NCBI GenBank assembly: GCA_028280945.1
Contig: JANQKV010000001.1
Coordinates: 62,001 to 126,000 of the forward strand
Source of the DNA: Opitutaceae bacterium
Lineage (GTDB): Bacteria; Verrucomicrobiota; Verrucomicrobiia; Opitutales; Opitutaceae
Length of the DNA stretch: 64,000 nucleotides
Direction of reading: 5' to 3'
Below the pieces are notes generated by a model. The model was not told the DNA's origin. It ran no database searches and worked only from the letters and a program-made list of their open reading frames with translations. The translations under genes were made by a program, and so were the position numbers. How positions within the stretch are numbered: position 1 is the first letter of the stretch; the number at the start of each line of letters is the position of its first letter. This document shows, piece after piece, positions 8,479 through 17,764 of the stretch.

Positions 8479-8955
8479 ATGGTGCCAATGCCAATGTCTA
8501 CTCCTTCCAAACCGTATTTCGCCGGGAACTTCCGGCATTCCCTCGACGAGAAGAATCGCCTGACGATTCCTTCGTCGTGGCGTGGGCTGTTTGCGAAGGG
8601 CACGACGTTTCTCGCGATCCCCAATCCCGGGGGTTACGTCACGGTGTTGCCTCCGGCAGAGGCGGAGAAGCTTTACGAGAAGTTTGCAGCGGTCCCGCTG
8701 TCGGACACCGAGGCGCAGAATGACATCAGCGTTTTCACCGCCAGCACGCAGACCCTGTCTTTCGACAGCCAGGGGCGCATTGCGCTCAACGAATCCCTGT
8801 CGTCCCACGCGGGCATTACCTCTCCCAAGAGCGAGGTGGTGCTGGTTGGGGGTTTAAACAAATTTAACCTCTACAACACGGCGAAGTGGGCCGAGGTCGA
8901 GTCGGCCTCCACCTCGGCCAGCCAGCGCAGCGTGATGCAGCGCTTCGGGATCTGA
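8479..8955 (+). CDS. mraZ: MraZ, transcriptional regulator of the dcw cluster
   Basis: A 158-residue protein with two AbrB-like SpoVT/MraZ repeats. The first carries the signature FAGNFRHSLDEKNRLTIPSSWR, split at about residues 14-35; the second reads LSFDSQGRIALNESL near residue 95. MraZ forms a ring and binds TGGGN repeats upstream of its own operon; four lie immediately 5' of the start. Three in-frame ATGs (8479, 8488, 8494) could start the protein; the first is given, but the last would fit the usual MraZ N-terminus better. First gene of the division and cell wall cluster. Confidence 0.95.
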   Translation: MVPMPMSTPSKPYFAGNFRHSLDEKNRLTIPSSWRGLFAKGTTFLAIPNPGGYVTVLPPAEAEKLYEKFAAVPLSDTEAQNDISVFTASTQTLSFDSQGRIALNESLSSHAGITSPKSEVVLVGGLNKFNLYNTAKWAEVESASTSASQRSVMQRFGI

Positions 8956-8957
8956 CG

Positions 8958-9188
8958 ATGACTATCACCAGCTGTCATCTCCCGAAGCCCACTCCGAAAT
9001 CGCCGGCCGGTTTCGGGTCCTCCTGCTGCGTGGTTGCCGATGAGGTTGCCCGGCGGTTGGACGAACGTCGCCGTCGTCGCCGGATGCTGGAGCAATATTT
9101 TTCACCTGTGGCTTCAACGGCGGGCATGCCGTCAGCCGTGGATCGCCTGATTCTTTGGAGGAGTCGTCATGTTCGCCATCTCAGCTGA
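8958..9188 (+). CDS. Possible small basic protein between mraZ and rsmH
   Basis: A 76-codon frame whose ATG lies 2 bases after the mraZ stop and whose end overlaps the rsmH start by 20 bases. It would encode a Cys-containing N-terminus, then a strongly basic helix (RRLDERRRRRR, about residues 35-45). I do not recognise it. Position suggests translational coupling to mraZ, but 213 bases is also a plausible untranslated spacer, and there is no Shine-Dalgarno of its own beyond the mraZ tail. Some dcw operons carry small lineage-specific genes here. Confidence 0.3.
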   Translation: MTITSCHLPKPTPKSPAGFGSSCCVVADEVARRLDERRRRRRMLEQYFSPVASTAGMPSAVDRLILWRSRHVRHLS

Positions 9189-10119
9189 GGTCTCCACGAT
9201 GACACCAGGCCACGAACCCGTTTTGCTCGCCGAGGTGCTGGAGCTGCTGGCGAAAGCTCCGGCTGGCCGGGTGCTGGACGCGACCTTTGGTGGCGGCGGG
9301 CATACGCGGGCGATACTCGAAGCTTCCGCCGGAGCTTCCATCGTGGCGCTCGACCGCGATCCGGCGGCGCAAGATCGGGCGATGGCCCTGGAGGATCAAT
9401 TTGGTGGGCGCTTCCGATTGGTGGATTCGGATTTTGGTCGGCTGGATCAGGTCGATACCGGGGCGTTGAGCGGCGCGTTGTTTGATTTGGGCGTGTCCTC
9501 GTTTCAGCTCGACGAGCGGGATCGGGGATTTTCCTTTCGTCACGACGCGCCGGCCGACATGCGCATGGATCCTCGCACCGGCGTCAGTGCGGCCGACTGG
9601 TTGGAGACTGCCACGGAGGAAATGCTGGTGCGGGCAGTCCGCAATTTTGGAGAGGAGCCAAGCTGGCGCCGGGTCGTGAAGGCGCTGCGATCTGCCCGGG
9701 GAACCGGGCGATTGGCCCGCACAACCAGCCTGGCCGCAGTGATTGCCGATGCGGTGCCGATGGCCCGGCAACGCAAATCCAAAATCCATCCGGCCACCCG
9801 CACTTTCCAAGGCATCCGCATCGCCGTGAATGACGAGATTGGTGCGATCGAACGGGCTTTGCCCGTGGCGTTCGATCGGCTGCGATCCGGCGGTGTGCTT
9901 GCCGTGATCAGTTTTCACTCCCTCGAGGATCGTCCGGTAAAGCAGTTTTTTCGCCGCCAGTGTGGTCAGCCCCTGGGGGCCCACGATTCCACCCCGCAGG
10001 ACCTGCGACCCAAGTTTGCCGAGCCGCTCAACCGCAAGCCGATCACCGCGGGCCCCAGCGAGCTGGCAGCCAACCCCCGCAGTCGCTCCGCCAAACTTCG
10101 CGCCCTGCGCAAACTTTAA
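9169..10119 (+). CDS. rsmH: 16S rRNA (cytosine-1402-N4)-methyltransferase
   Basis: A 316-residue RsmH/MraW, which methylates N4 of C1402 in the decoding centre of 16S rRNA with SAM. The N-terminus reads GHEPVLLAEVLELL, followed by motif I VLDATFGGGGHTRAIL near residue 40. The family hallmarks DLGVSSFQLDERDRGFSF and KIHPATRTFQGIRIAVN, and the late motif VISFHSLEDRPVKQFF, are all present. The ATG at 9169 is favoured over the internal ATG at 9199 by a GGAGGAG ribosome site 5 bases upstream. It lies in the dcw cluster in its usual place before ftsL. Confidence 0.96.
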   Translation: MFAISAEVSTMTPGHEPVLLAEVLELLAKAPAGRVLDATFGGGGHTRAILEASAGASIVALDRDPAAQDRAMALEDQFGGRFRLVDSDFGRLDQVDTGALSGALFDLGVSSFQLDERDRGFSFRHDAPADMRMDPRTGVSAADWLETATEEMLVRAVRNFGEEPSWRRVVKALRSARGTGRLARTTSLAAVIADAVPMARQRKSKIHPATRTFQGIRIAVNDEIGAIERALPVAFDRLRSGGVLAVISFHSLEDRPVKQFFRRQCGQPLGAHDSTPQDLRPKFAEPLNRKPITAGPSELAANPRSRSAKLRALRKL

Positions 10120-10131
10120 CCTGTCCCTGCC

Positions 10132-10536
10132 ATGAAAAAATCCGCTTCCGCCTTCGTAAGTGAGTTTCTGGTCTACCTGCTGGTGCTGACTGGATTCAAC
10201 GGCTCGGTGTGGCTGGGCACGGTATGGCTGCGCCATCAGATTTCGGAAACCGCGCAATTCACCAAGCAAACCGAAAGCCAGCTCGTGGCCGTGGAGCGTC
10301 GTCTCGCGGAGACCACCGCGCGCCTGGCCAGTGAGTTATCGCCTGAGACGTTGCAGGCGAAAAACCACGACATGCAGCTCGGTCTGGTTCGTCCGGCCGA
10401 GCTGCACATCGTGCGGGTGGAGGAGTCGCCGGAGCAACGGCTGGCGGCCAAGCGCAACTTTGATATTTTCACGGAGGAAGTGAGCACCGGGGAAAGTGCG
10501 GTGCAGTTCAGCTTCCATGACCCTGGATCGCGCTGA
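10132..10536 (+). CDS. ftsL: FtsL-like divisome protein
   Basis: A 134-residue bitopic protein: a short cytoplasmic tail, one membrane segment (about residues 10-32), then a charged helix predicted to form a coiled coil (about 40-75). FtsL sequences are poorly conserved, so the call rests on topology, size and position between rsmH and ftsI. FtsL pairs with FtsB and FtsQ and activates FtsWI. The C-terminal 50 residues beyond the coiled coil are longer than in E. coli and have no recognisable motif. It starts 12 bases after rsmH and ends 10 bases before the ftsI start chosen here. Confidence 0.8.
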   Translation: MKKSASAFVSEFLVYLLVLTGFNGSVWLGTVWLRHQISETAQFTKQTESQLVAVERRLAETTARLASELSPETLQAKNHDMQLGLVRPAELHIVRVEESPEQRLAAKRNFDIFTEEVSTGESAVQFSFHDPGSR

Positions 10537-10546
10537 CGAACAATTC

Positions 10547-12334
10547 ATGTCCAAGGGTTTCGCCTCCAGCTTCCGTCTCGTCCTGCTCGCCACTGCGGTT
10601 CTTGTTTGCTTCGCCAGTATCGGCGTCCGGCTGGTGCACCTGCACGTCCTGGATCGGGAACGGTTGGTCAGCTACGTGGATCAAGCGCGGCGCTCGGTCA
10701 TCACCGAGCAAGCCCGGAGGGGAGACATCCTGGACATCAAAGGGGACGTGCTCGCGACCTCGCGCACCGTCATTCAGCTCGGTGTTGATCCGCAGATGCT
10801 GCGGGAGCAGGATCGGGAGGATTGGCCCGAGCTTGCCCGCCTCATCGGCCTTCCCCTTGAGCAGCTGATTGCCACGTTTAACCGGGTGGAGCGGGTGGAT
10901 GACTCCGGCCGGGTGCGATTGGTTCGGTGGGCCAAGCTGGTCGACGAAATAGAAGAGTCGACCTACGCCGCCGTGCTCGAGCTCGGCATCAAAGGCGTTT
11001 ACGGCAACCGTTCCTACCGACGCACCTATCCCCGCAACCAACTTGCGGCCCACCTCATTGGTTTTGTGAATCGTGAAAACGCGCCCTCTGGCGGCGTGGA
11101 GGGTTTCGCCGACTTCTACCTGCGCGGCCAGGACGGGTGGCGGCAGTCGGAACGTGACGGGCTGCGACGGGAGTTGGCCCAGTTTCGCAACCGGCAGGTT
11201 CCCGCCAATGACGGTTTCAGCGTGGTGCTTTCCATCGATTCGGTCGTCCAGCACCTGATTGAGACCGAGCTCGCCTACATCGGTGACACCTATACACCCG
11301 CCAAGGCGTCGATCATTGTCAGCGACGCCGACACCGGATTCATTCTCGGGTTGGCAAACTACCCAACGTATAATCTTAATGAATACGGCCGGGCTTCGCT
11401 CGATGTGCAGCGCAACACCGCGGTTACCGATTTGCTGGATCCGGGGTCAACCTTCAAGATCGTGCCCACGGCGGCTGCGCTTGAGCGCGGTTTGGTCACG
11501 GCGGAGAGCCGGTTCAATTGCTCGATCCCGGCCATGGAATGGCGGGGGCGCCTGCGGAAATTCATGCCCGATGACCATGTCTACGACCATCCGCTGACCG
11601 TTGCCGAAATCATCAGCCACTCGAGCAACATCGGCGCGGCGCAACTCGGCATGAAATTGGGTGAGAAAGGCATGTATTCCGCGGCGCGCCAGTTTGGATT
11701 CGGGGAGCCGTCCGGTTTCCCGCTGGGCTACGAAAGCCGCGGGTTGCTCAACCCGCCGGAGAAGTGGAGTGCCCTGGAAATCACCCGCATCCCCGCAGGC
11801 TACAGTATCTCCGCCACACCGATGCAGATCCACTATGCGATGGCCGCCATTGCCAGTGGTGGCGAACTGCTGCGCCCCCAGATCATCAAGGAAGTTCGCG
11901 ATGACACCGGCAACACGATCTACCGGTTCGAGCGGACTGCCCGCCGCCGGGTGCTGCAGACTCCGGTCGCGGAGGAAATGGCGCGCATGCTGGTGGGCGT
12001 CACGGAGGAAGGCACGGCGAAGGCCGCCGCCATCGCCGGTTACGAAGTCGCGGGTAAAACCGGCACGGCGCAGAAGCTGGTGGATGGCCGTTATTCCAAT
12101 CGCAACCACGTCGGCTCCTTCGTGGGATTTTTCCCGGCCTCCGGTCCGGAGCTGGTCATTACGGTGATTGTGGACGACGCCCGGCTGCCGGGGCGCCGCG
12201 TGAACTACGGCTCGGCCGTCGCCGTGCCCGCGTTCAAACGCGTCGCCGAGCAACTCATCTCCTATCTCGACATCAAACCCACGGTCGCGCCTCCCGCCCG
12301 GCCTCGATTCGCCATGGAAGGAAACCGCTGGTGA
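10547..12334 (+). CDS. ftsI: Penicillin-binding protein 2/3, septal transpeptidase FtsI
   Basis: A 595-residue class B PBP that cross-links septal peptidoglycan. It has an N-terminal membrane anchor (about residues 8-30), the dimerisation/pedestal domain (RRGDILDIKGDVLATS near residue 58), and the transpeptidase domain with nucleophile Ser301 in STFK, then SSN near 358-360 and KTGT near 504. There is no C-terminal PASTA domain, as in Gram-negative FtsI. The ATG at 10547 puts the start 10 bases after the ftsL stop; an in-frame ATG at 10517 inside ftsL is an alternative, and neither has a clear ribosome site. It works with FtsW, encoded downstream. Confidence 0.95.
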   Translation: MSKGFASSFRLVLLATAVLVCFASIGVRLVHLHVLDRERLVSYVDQARRSVITEQARRGDILDIKGDVLATSRTVIQLGVDPQMLREQDREDWPELARLIGLPLEQLIATFNRVERVDDSGRVRLVRWAKLVDEIEESTYAAVLELGIKGVYGNRSYRRTYPRNQLAAHLIGFVNRENAPSGGVEGFADFYLRGQDGWRQSERDGLRRELAQFRNRQVPANDGFSVVLSIDSVVQHLIETELAYIGDTYTPAKASIIVSDADTGFILGLANYPTYNLNEYGRASLDVQRNTAVTDLLDPGSTFKIVPTAAALERGLVTAESRFNCSIPAMEWRGRLRKFMPDDHVYDHPLTVAEIISHSSNIGAAQLGMKLGEKGMYSAARQFGFGEPSGFPLGYESRGLLNPPEKWSALEITRIPAGYSISATPMQIHYAMAAIASGGELLRPQIIKEVRDDTGNTIYRFERTARRRVLQTPVAEEMARMLVGVTEEGTAKAAAIAGYEVAGKTGTAQKLVDGRYSNRNHVGSFVGFFPASGPELVITVIVDDARLPGRRVNYGSAVAVPAFKRVAEQLISYLDIKPTVAPPARPRFAMEGNRW

Positions 12335-12435
12335 TCGGTTATCTGACGCACGACTTTTCTCTCATTTCTGCCTTCGGGGCATCCACTCCTGCCCGCACGC
12401 GCCGCGAAAACATCGCCCGCAACCGCGTTTTTAAA

Positions 12436-13920
12436 ATGGCTTCCAAACTCTCTGACTACCTCGATGCCGATGACGTGCTGACCCGCAAGGGGGAGCTCGA
12501 TCGACCCATTTCGGGGCTGGCGATCGACAGCCGTCGGGTGGTGCCGGGGAATGTGTTCTTTGCCCTGCCAGGGCGCCGCACCGATGGCACACGATTCATC
12601 GATGAAGCCGTCTCCCGCGGCGCCGTTGCCGTCGTTTCCTCCGTGATGCCGCGGATGGCGTCCGGCAAGGTGACCTATGTCCAAACGGAGAACCCGCGGG
12701 CGCTGGTCGCCGCCGTGGCTCGGCGCTATTATGGGGCCCCGGATGACGCGTTGATGGTCACCGGAATCACGGGAACCAACGGGAAAACGACGGTGGCTCA
12801 CCTCGTGCGTCATCTGATGGGCGGTGACAGGCCGGTTGGGTTGCTGGGCACGATTGCCTATGATCTGGGCGCGCGCACCGTGCCTTCGTTTCGCACCACA
12901 CCCGAAGCGATCGACACGTTCGGGATGCTGGCGCAAATGCGTGACGCGGGCTGTGTCCGTGCGGTCATGGAAATCAGTTCGCACGGGATCGACCAGCAGC
13001 GCGTGCAGGGGTTGGCCCTGCAGGTGGCGGTCTTTACCAACCTCACCCGTGACCATCTCGACTATCATGCCTCGATGGAGGAGTATTTTGAGGTCAAGGC
13101 GCGACTGTTCACGGGAGAGACGGGGAGCTCGCCGCAACGCGCGGTCGTGAACCTCGACGATCCCTACGGTCAAAAGCTCTGGGAACGGCTTGCGGCCCAT
13201 CCCGGCCGTCTGTCGTTCGGTGAATCTCCGGATGCGGACGTGCGGGCCACCGAAATTGAGTTTGGGTTCAAGGGCACGACAATGCGGCTGCATTGGCCGA
13301 ACGGAGAACGAGTGGTCGAGTCGCCTTTGATTGGACGCTACAACGTTTCTAACCTCCTGGGGGCGGTTGCGACGGTCTATGCGGCGGGGCAGGATCCGGC
13401 GGACTTTCTTTCCCGCTTGGAGAACTTTGGTGGAGTCCCCGGGCGCATGGAACGGATCGAGGAAGGCCAGAGCTTCAACGTGTTGATCGACTACGCTCAC
13501 ACGGATGACGCCTTGCGCAACGCCACCTCGATGCTCAAGCCCGTGACGCCCGGTCGATTGTTGGTCGTCTTTGGATGCGGGGGGGATCGGGATCGAGCCA
13601 AGCGTGCGCTCATGGTCAAGGCCGTGCAGGAACACGCCGACTTTGTTTTTGCGACCGCGGACAATCCGCGGCGGGAGGACTTGCAGCAGATTTTTGCCGA
13701 CATGCGCAAGGGGGTCGTTTCGTCCGATCGCATTACCTGGATCGACGACCGTCGTCGTGCAATCAGCCTTGCACTCGACATGGCCGAGGAAGGTGACAGT
13801 CTGCTCATTGCGGGCAAGGGGCATGAACCCTATCAGGAATTTGCTGACACGGTCGTGCCGTTTGATGACCGCCTGGTCGCTCGTGAACTCATTCGCATCA
13901 AACAAATCGCCACCGACTGA
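12436..13920 (+). CDS. murE: UDP-MurNAc-tripeptide synthetase (meso-DAP type)
   Basis: A 494-residue Mur ligase adding the third stem-peptide residue. ATP-binding loop GITGTNGKTTVAH near residue 110; the carbamylated-Lys region lies in HASMEEYFEVKARLF near 210. The DNPR motif (about 409-412, ATADNPRREDL) is the signature of meso-diaminopimelate-specific MurE, so the wall is probably DAP-type. I start at the ATG at 12436 (MASKLSDYLD), which gives the family length. A GTG at 12331 overlapping the ftsI stop would add 35 residues with no similarity to the family, though the overlap is typical of this cluster. Confidence 0.95.
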   Translation: MASKLSDYLDADDVLTRKGELDRPISGLAIDSRRVVPGNVFFALPGRRTDGTRFIDEAVSRGAVAVVSSVMPRMASGKVTYVQTENPRALVAAVARRYYGAPDDALMVTGITGTNGKTTVAHLVRHLMGGDRPVGLLGTIAYDLGARTVPSFRTTPEAIDTFGMLAQMRDAGCVRAVMEISSHGIDQQRVQGLALQVAVFTNLTRDHLDYHASMEEYFEVKARLFTGETGSSPQRAVVNLDDPYGQKLWERLAAHPGRLSFGESPDADVRATEIEFGFKGTTMRLHWPNGERVVESPLIGRYNVSNLLGAVATVYAAGQDPADFLSRLENFGGVPGRMERIEEGQSFNVLIDYAHTDDALRNATSMLKPVTPGRLLVVFGCGGDRDRAKRALMVKAVQEHADFVFATADNPRREDLQQIFADMRKGVVSSDRITWIDDRRRAISLALDMAEEGDSLLIAGKGHEPYQEFADTVVPFDDRLVARELIRIKQIATD

Positions 13921-13935
13921 ATCTGCTCACCCCTG

Positions 13936-15318
13936 ATGCCCCAATTTGATCCCTCACAACTTGCCCGCTGGACGGACGGCCGCTGGACCGTTGAGCCGGT
14001 CTCGACGATTTTGGGGTTTGGCATTGATACCCGCCAGCTCGCGAAGGGTGACGTCTTTGTTGCACTGAAAACCGACCGTCGTGATGGCCACGACTTTCTG
14101 GGGGCGGCCAAAGACGCGGGAGCCAGCGCGGCGCTGGTGAGTGAAGCACGATCCGATGTTGATCTACCGCAGCTCGTGGTGGGCGATCCGCTGGGCGCGC
14201 TTCAGACCATCGGCCGGGAGCATCGTAGGTCTTTCTCCGGCACCGTGATCGGGATCACGGGGAGTGCGGGCAAGACTTCCACCAAAAACATGCTGGCCGC
14301 CATCCTCGGTGATCGGGCGCTGGCCACCGCCGGCAACCTCAACAATCACCTCGGGGTGCCGCTGACACTCACCCGTCTCGACAGCTCCCGGCACGACTTC
14401 GGCGTGATCGAAGCAGGCATCAACGGTCCGGATGAAATGGATGAGTTGGCCGGAATGATCGAACCGGATGTGGCGATGGTGACCCTCGTCGATCATGCGC
14501 ACACGGCGGGTTTGGGCAGCCTGGAGGGAGTGGCGCGCGAGAAAGCGAAGCTGCCGGCCAGCGTGCGCGCGCCGGGCGACAAGGTTTTTCCGACGAGCGT
14601 GGCGTGCCATGCGCCTTTTCAAGCCTTGGCCGAAACCCAGGTGGTGGTGGAGCGGGTTGATTTCTTCCAAGGTTCCTTGGATCAAAACCGAGCCAAATTC
14701 ATGGTGTCCCATCGGGAGGATCAGACCCTGCTCAGCTTGGTTGTCGGCCCGGCAGCGGCCGAAATCTACTCGATGGTGCGCATGTCGGATGGCATGGCGC
14801 AAAATGCCGCCCTGGCCGCTACGCTCGCACGCCGCCTGGGAATCTCATCCGACCAGGTGCAGACCGGATTGGCCGCATGGCGGCCGGCGGCCATGCGAGG
14901 CGAGATTCGCCAGCAGCAGGACCGGTTCATTTACCTGGATTGCTACAACGCGAATCCCTGCTCCATGGCCGACGCGTTGGAGACGTTCCAGTTGCGCGCG
15001 CCGGATAAAGCGCCCCGGCTTTATGTGCTGGGGGGGATGGAAGAACTGGGCGAGGAATCCGAACGCAAGCACCGTGAGCTGGGAGGGTCGTTGGATCTTC
15101 GGCCAGGCGATCAACTCTTGGTCATTGGCACGGGCGCTGAGGCCGTGCGGGCGGGAGCGCTGGAAGCGGGAGCCTGCCCCTTGCAAGTCGAGGTGCTGGC
15201 CAACCTGAGCGGGGTGGCCGCCCAAGTGGCGGGCTGGTCGGGCGCCGTCTTTATCAAAGGCAGCCGTCGTTACCAACTGGAGACGGTGCTTGTGGAGGAG
15301 ACTTCGAGCCCCAACTGA
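13936..15318 (+). CDS. murF: UDP-MurNAc-tripeptide--D-Ala-D-Ala ligase
   Basis: A 460-residue MurF, which adds D-Ala-D-Ala to complete the UDP-MurNAc pentapeptide. N-terminal domain with GIDTRQLAKGDVFVAL near residue 32; ATP loop GITGSAGKTSTKNML near 106; GNLNNHLGVPLTL near 134, a MurF-specific motif; C-terminal CYNANPCSMADALE near 336. It starts 15 bases after murE and ends 3 bases before mraY. The dipeptide comes from Ddl, encoded later in the cluster. Confidence 0.96.
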   Translation: MPQFDPSQLARWTDGRWTVEPVSTILGFGIDTRQLAKGDVFVALKTDRRDGHDFLGAAKDAGASAALVSEARSDVDLPQLVVGDPLGALQTIGREHRRSFSGTVIGITGSAGKTSTKNMLAAILGDRALATAGNLNNHLGVPLTLTRLDSSRHDFGVIEAGINGPDEMDELAGMIEPDVAMVTLVDHAHTAGLGSLEGVAREKAKLPASVRAPGDKVFPTSVACHAPFQALAETQVVVERVDFFQGSLDQNRAKFMVSHREDQTLLSLVVGPAAAEIYSMVRMSDGMAQNAALAATLARRLGISSDQVQTGLAAWRPAAMRGEIRQQQDRFIYLDCYNANPCSMADALETFQLRAPDKAPRLYVLGGMEELGEESERKHRELGGSLDLRPGDQLLVIGTGAEAVRAGALEAGACPLQVEVLANLSGVAAQVAGWSGAVFIKGSRRYQLETVLVEETSSPN

Positions 15319-15321
15319 CCC

Positions 15322-16443
15322 ATGCTTTCCTACCTCGCAGATTATGAATACATTTGGGGCCCCCTGCGGGTCCTGCGTTATCTCACCCTGCGCACCCTCA
15401 TGGCAGCGGGCACCGCCACCGTTGTCGGATTTATTATCGGGCCTTGGCTGATAACCAAGCTCAAGCGACTGAAATTTGGGCAAAACTACGACGATGACCG
15501 AACCGGTGATCTGGCCACGCGGTTCGATAAAAAGAACACCCCCACGATGGGCGGGGTGCTGATCTTCGTGGCTGTCGCCGTGAGCACCTTGTTGTGGGCC
15601 GTTCCCAACGTTTGGATCATCACTTCCTTGTTTGTTTACGGAGCTCTGACCGCGATTGGTTTCCGGGACGACTACCTGAAGGTTGTGCATGGCAATCGCG
15701 ACGGCATCTCCTCCAAGGAAAAACTGTTTTGGCAGACAAGTATCACGGCGATTGCGCTGGTCTTGCTGGCGACGAATCCGCAAAGCGCCAGTCACATCCG
15801 GGAGTTGTGGGTTCCCTTCCTCAAGGATCCCGTGTTTTTGTTCACGGGCGCGGTGGGCATGATCCTGCTGTTCGTGATGATGTTCTTCTGGGTGGTGGGC
15901 TTCAGCAACGCGATCAACCTTACGGATGGGCTCGATGGGCTCGCCATCGGCTGCACCATCACGGTTGCGCTGGTTTACGGCATCATGGCCTATGCCGCCG
16001 GCAACATCATCATCTCTGAGTATCTGCTCATTGGATACGTCCCGGGAGCAGGGGAACTGACGGTGGTTTGCGGCGCACTGGTGGGGGCCGGGATGGCTTT
16101 TCTGTGGTTCAATTCCCATCCGGCGGAGGTGTTCATGGGCGACACCGGCTCACTGGCGCTGGGCGGATTGATCGGGGTCATAGCCTTCATGGTGCAGCAA
16201 CCGCTCACCCTCGTGATTGTGGGCGGGGTGTTTGTGGCGGAGGCGCTCTCCGTTATCATTCAAGTGGGCTACTTCAAATACACGCGTCGCCGAACCGGGG
16301 AGGGGCGTCGGTTCTTCCGCATGGCGCCGATCCATCACCACTTTCAAAAGCTCGGCTGGCCGGAGACCAAGGTCGTGCTACGCTTCTGGATCATTTCACT
16401 CATGTGCGCCCTGATGGGGCTCGGCACTCTCAAACTGCGCTAA
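15322..16443 (+). CDS. mraY: Phospho-MurNAc-pentapeptide transferase
   Basis: A 373-residue polytopic inner-membrane protein with about ten transmembrane segments. MraY transfers phospho-MurNAc-pentapeptide to undecaprenyl phosphate, making lipid I. The family motifs are intact: KKNTPTMGGVLI near residue 70, the DDY motif (FRDDYLKVV) near 115, NLTDGLDGLAIG near 200, and the cytoplasmic MAPIHHHFQKLGW near 335. Length and order are normal. It sits 3 bases after murF and 4 bases before murD. Confidence 0.97.
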   Translation: MLSYLADYEYIWGPLRVLRYLTLRTLMAAGTATVVGFIIGPWLITKLKRLKFGQNYDDDRTGDLATRFDKKNTPTMGGVLIFVAVAVSTLLWAVPNVWIITSLFVYGALTAIGFRDDYLKVVHGNRDGISSKEKLFWQTSITAIALVLLATNPQSASHIRELWVPFLKDPVFLFTGAVGMILLFVMMFFWVVGFSNAINLTDGLDGLAIGCTITVALVYGIMAYAAGNIIISEYLLIGYVPGAGELTVVCGALVGAGMAFLWFNSHPAEVFMGDTGSLALGGLIGVIAFMVQQPLTLVIVGGVFVAEALSVIIQVGYFKYTRRRTGEGRRFFRMAPIHHHFQKLGWPETKVVLRFWIISLMCALMGLGTLKLR

Positions 16444-16447
16444 ACCA

Positions 16448-17728
16448 ATGTTAACCGTCCCGCCATTCCTGACCTCGTTGCTCCAGGCCCCCGTCGCGGT
16501 GCTGGGTGGCGGCGTGAGTGGCCGGGCGGCAAAGGCATTGGTGGAGAGACTGGGCGGAAACACGGTGATTTACGACCAGGCCGGCGGAGAGGTCGGCGTG
16601 GCCGAGTTCAGTCCGGCCGATCATCAGCTCCTGATTTTATCCCCCGGGTTTTCCCCTCACCACGATTGGGTGGTGTCGGCACGTTCCGCCGGTTTGGTCT
16701 GCCTGGCTGAAATCGACTTCGCGGCGCTGCTTTGGCGGGGACAGGTTGTTGCGGTTACCGGCACCAACGGCAAAACCACGTTGACCGATTTCCTGACCTA
16801 CGCGTTGCAGCAGGCGAACAAGGATGCCTGCGCCGTGGGCAACAATGGCAACGCCTTCAGTGACGTGGTGCGCGCGCGCGAGGGTGGGGCACCCGATTCG
16901 ATTGCGCTGTGCGAGGTAAGTTCCTTCCAGGCGGAGGCGCTGCACCACTTCCGGGCGGACGCGGCGATTTGGACCAATTTTGCAGAGGATCATCTCGAAC
17001 GACACGGTTCGATGAACGCTTATTTCCTGGCGAAATGGCGGTTGTTTGAGCGGGCGATCGGGGGGCAGGTCCTGGCGGGGTCCAGCGTGGCGCGCGCCGC
17101 GGAACGCTTCGGGCAGTCCTTGCCCGAGGGTGCGGTCATCGACACGGAGGATCCGGCGGGAGACGTTTTATTGCGCGGCACGATTTTTGACGATCAGCCG
17201 CACCGGGAAAATTTTCTGCTCGCGGCGGCCTGGTGGCGATCCGCCGGGCTGCGGGAGCCGGTACTGTATGCCGCGGCCCAGAGCTTTCAGATTGGTCCCC
17301 ATCGTCTGGCGCGAGTGGCGACGAGGAACGGCATAACCTGGTGGGATGACTCCAAAGCCACCAACTTCCATGCCACCGAGGCGGCGTTGCTGCGATTTAG
17401 CAGGCCGGTCATCCTTATCGCCGGAGGAAAATCGAAGGGTGGGGACGTTGCCGGCTTCGTTGAGCGGATCAAAAATCGCGTGAAGCTGGTCTTGTTGATC
17501 GGCGAATCTCGTAACATACTCGCGACTCTGCTCGGAGCCGGCGGGGTGCCGCATCACGCATGCGTCGATCTTGGTGAGGCCGTGAGTCGCGCCGCGACGG
17601 ACTCCGAGCCGGGTGACGATGTTTTACTCAGCCCTGCATTTTCCAGTCTTGATCAATTTTCCAGCTACACCGAGCGCGGTGAGAGGTTTGCCCAACTCGT
17701 GCTGCAGCTTCCCGAAACCTCACCCTGA
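16448..17728 (+). CDS. murD: UDP-N-acetylmuramoylalanine--D-glutamate ligase
   Basis: A 426-residue Mur ligase that adds D-Glu to UDP-MurNAc-L-Ala. The N-terminal Rossmann-like domain opens with VLGGGVSGRAAKAL; the ATP loop TGTNGKTTLTDFL lies near residue 104; the central domain has TNFAEDHLERHGSMNAYFLAK, and the C-terminal domain has WWDDSKATNFHA near 298 with the MurD-typical DDSKATN. Slightly shorter than E. coli MurD, but no core motif is missing. Cytoplasmic; follows mraY by 4 bases. Confidence 0.96.
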   Translation: MLTVPPFLTSLLQAPVAVLGGGVSGRAAKALVERLGGNTVIYDQAGGEVGVAEFSPADHQLLILSPGFSPHHDWVVSARSAGLVCLAEIDFAALLWRGQVVAVTGTNGKTTLTDFLTYALQQANKDACAVGNNGNAFSDVVRAREGGAPDSIALCEVSSFQAEALHHFRADAAIWTNFAEDHLERHGSMNAYFLAKWRLFERAIGGQVLAGSSVARAAERFGQSLPEGAVIDTEDPAGDVLLRGTIFDDQPHRENFLLAAAWWRSAGLREPVLYAAAQSFQIGPHRLARVATRNGITWWDDSKATNFHATEAALLRFSRPVILIAGGKSKGGDVAGFVERIKNRVKLVLLIGESRNILATLLGAGGVPHHACVDLGEAVSRAATDSEPGDDVLLSPAFSSLDQFSSYTERGERFAQLVLQLPETSP

Positions 17729-17764
17729 ATTTCACAAACGCCCAACCTTCGAAACCTACCCGTC

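Noticed and set aside
12262-13905. Very long minus-strand open frame opposite murE (547 codons)
   Set aside because: It lies wholly antisense to murE, has no recognisable domain, and long antisense frames are expected in GC-rich coding DNA. The same holds for 2195-3682, 14845-16119, 10508-11254, 29641-30936 and 39675-40793.
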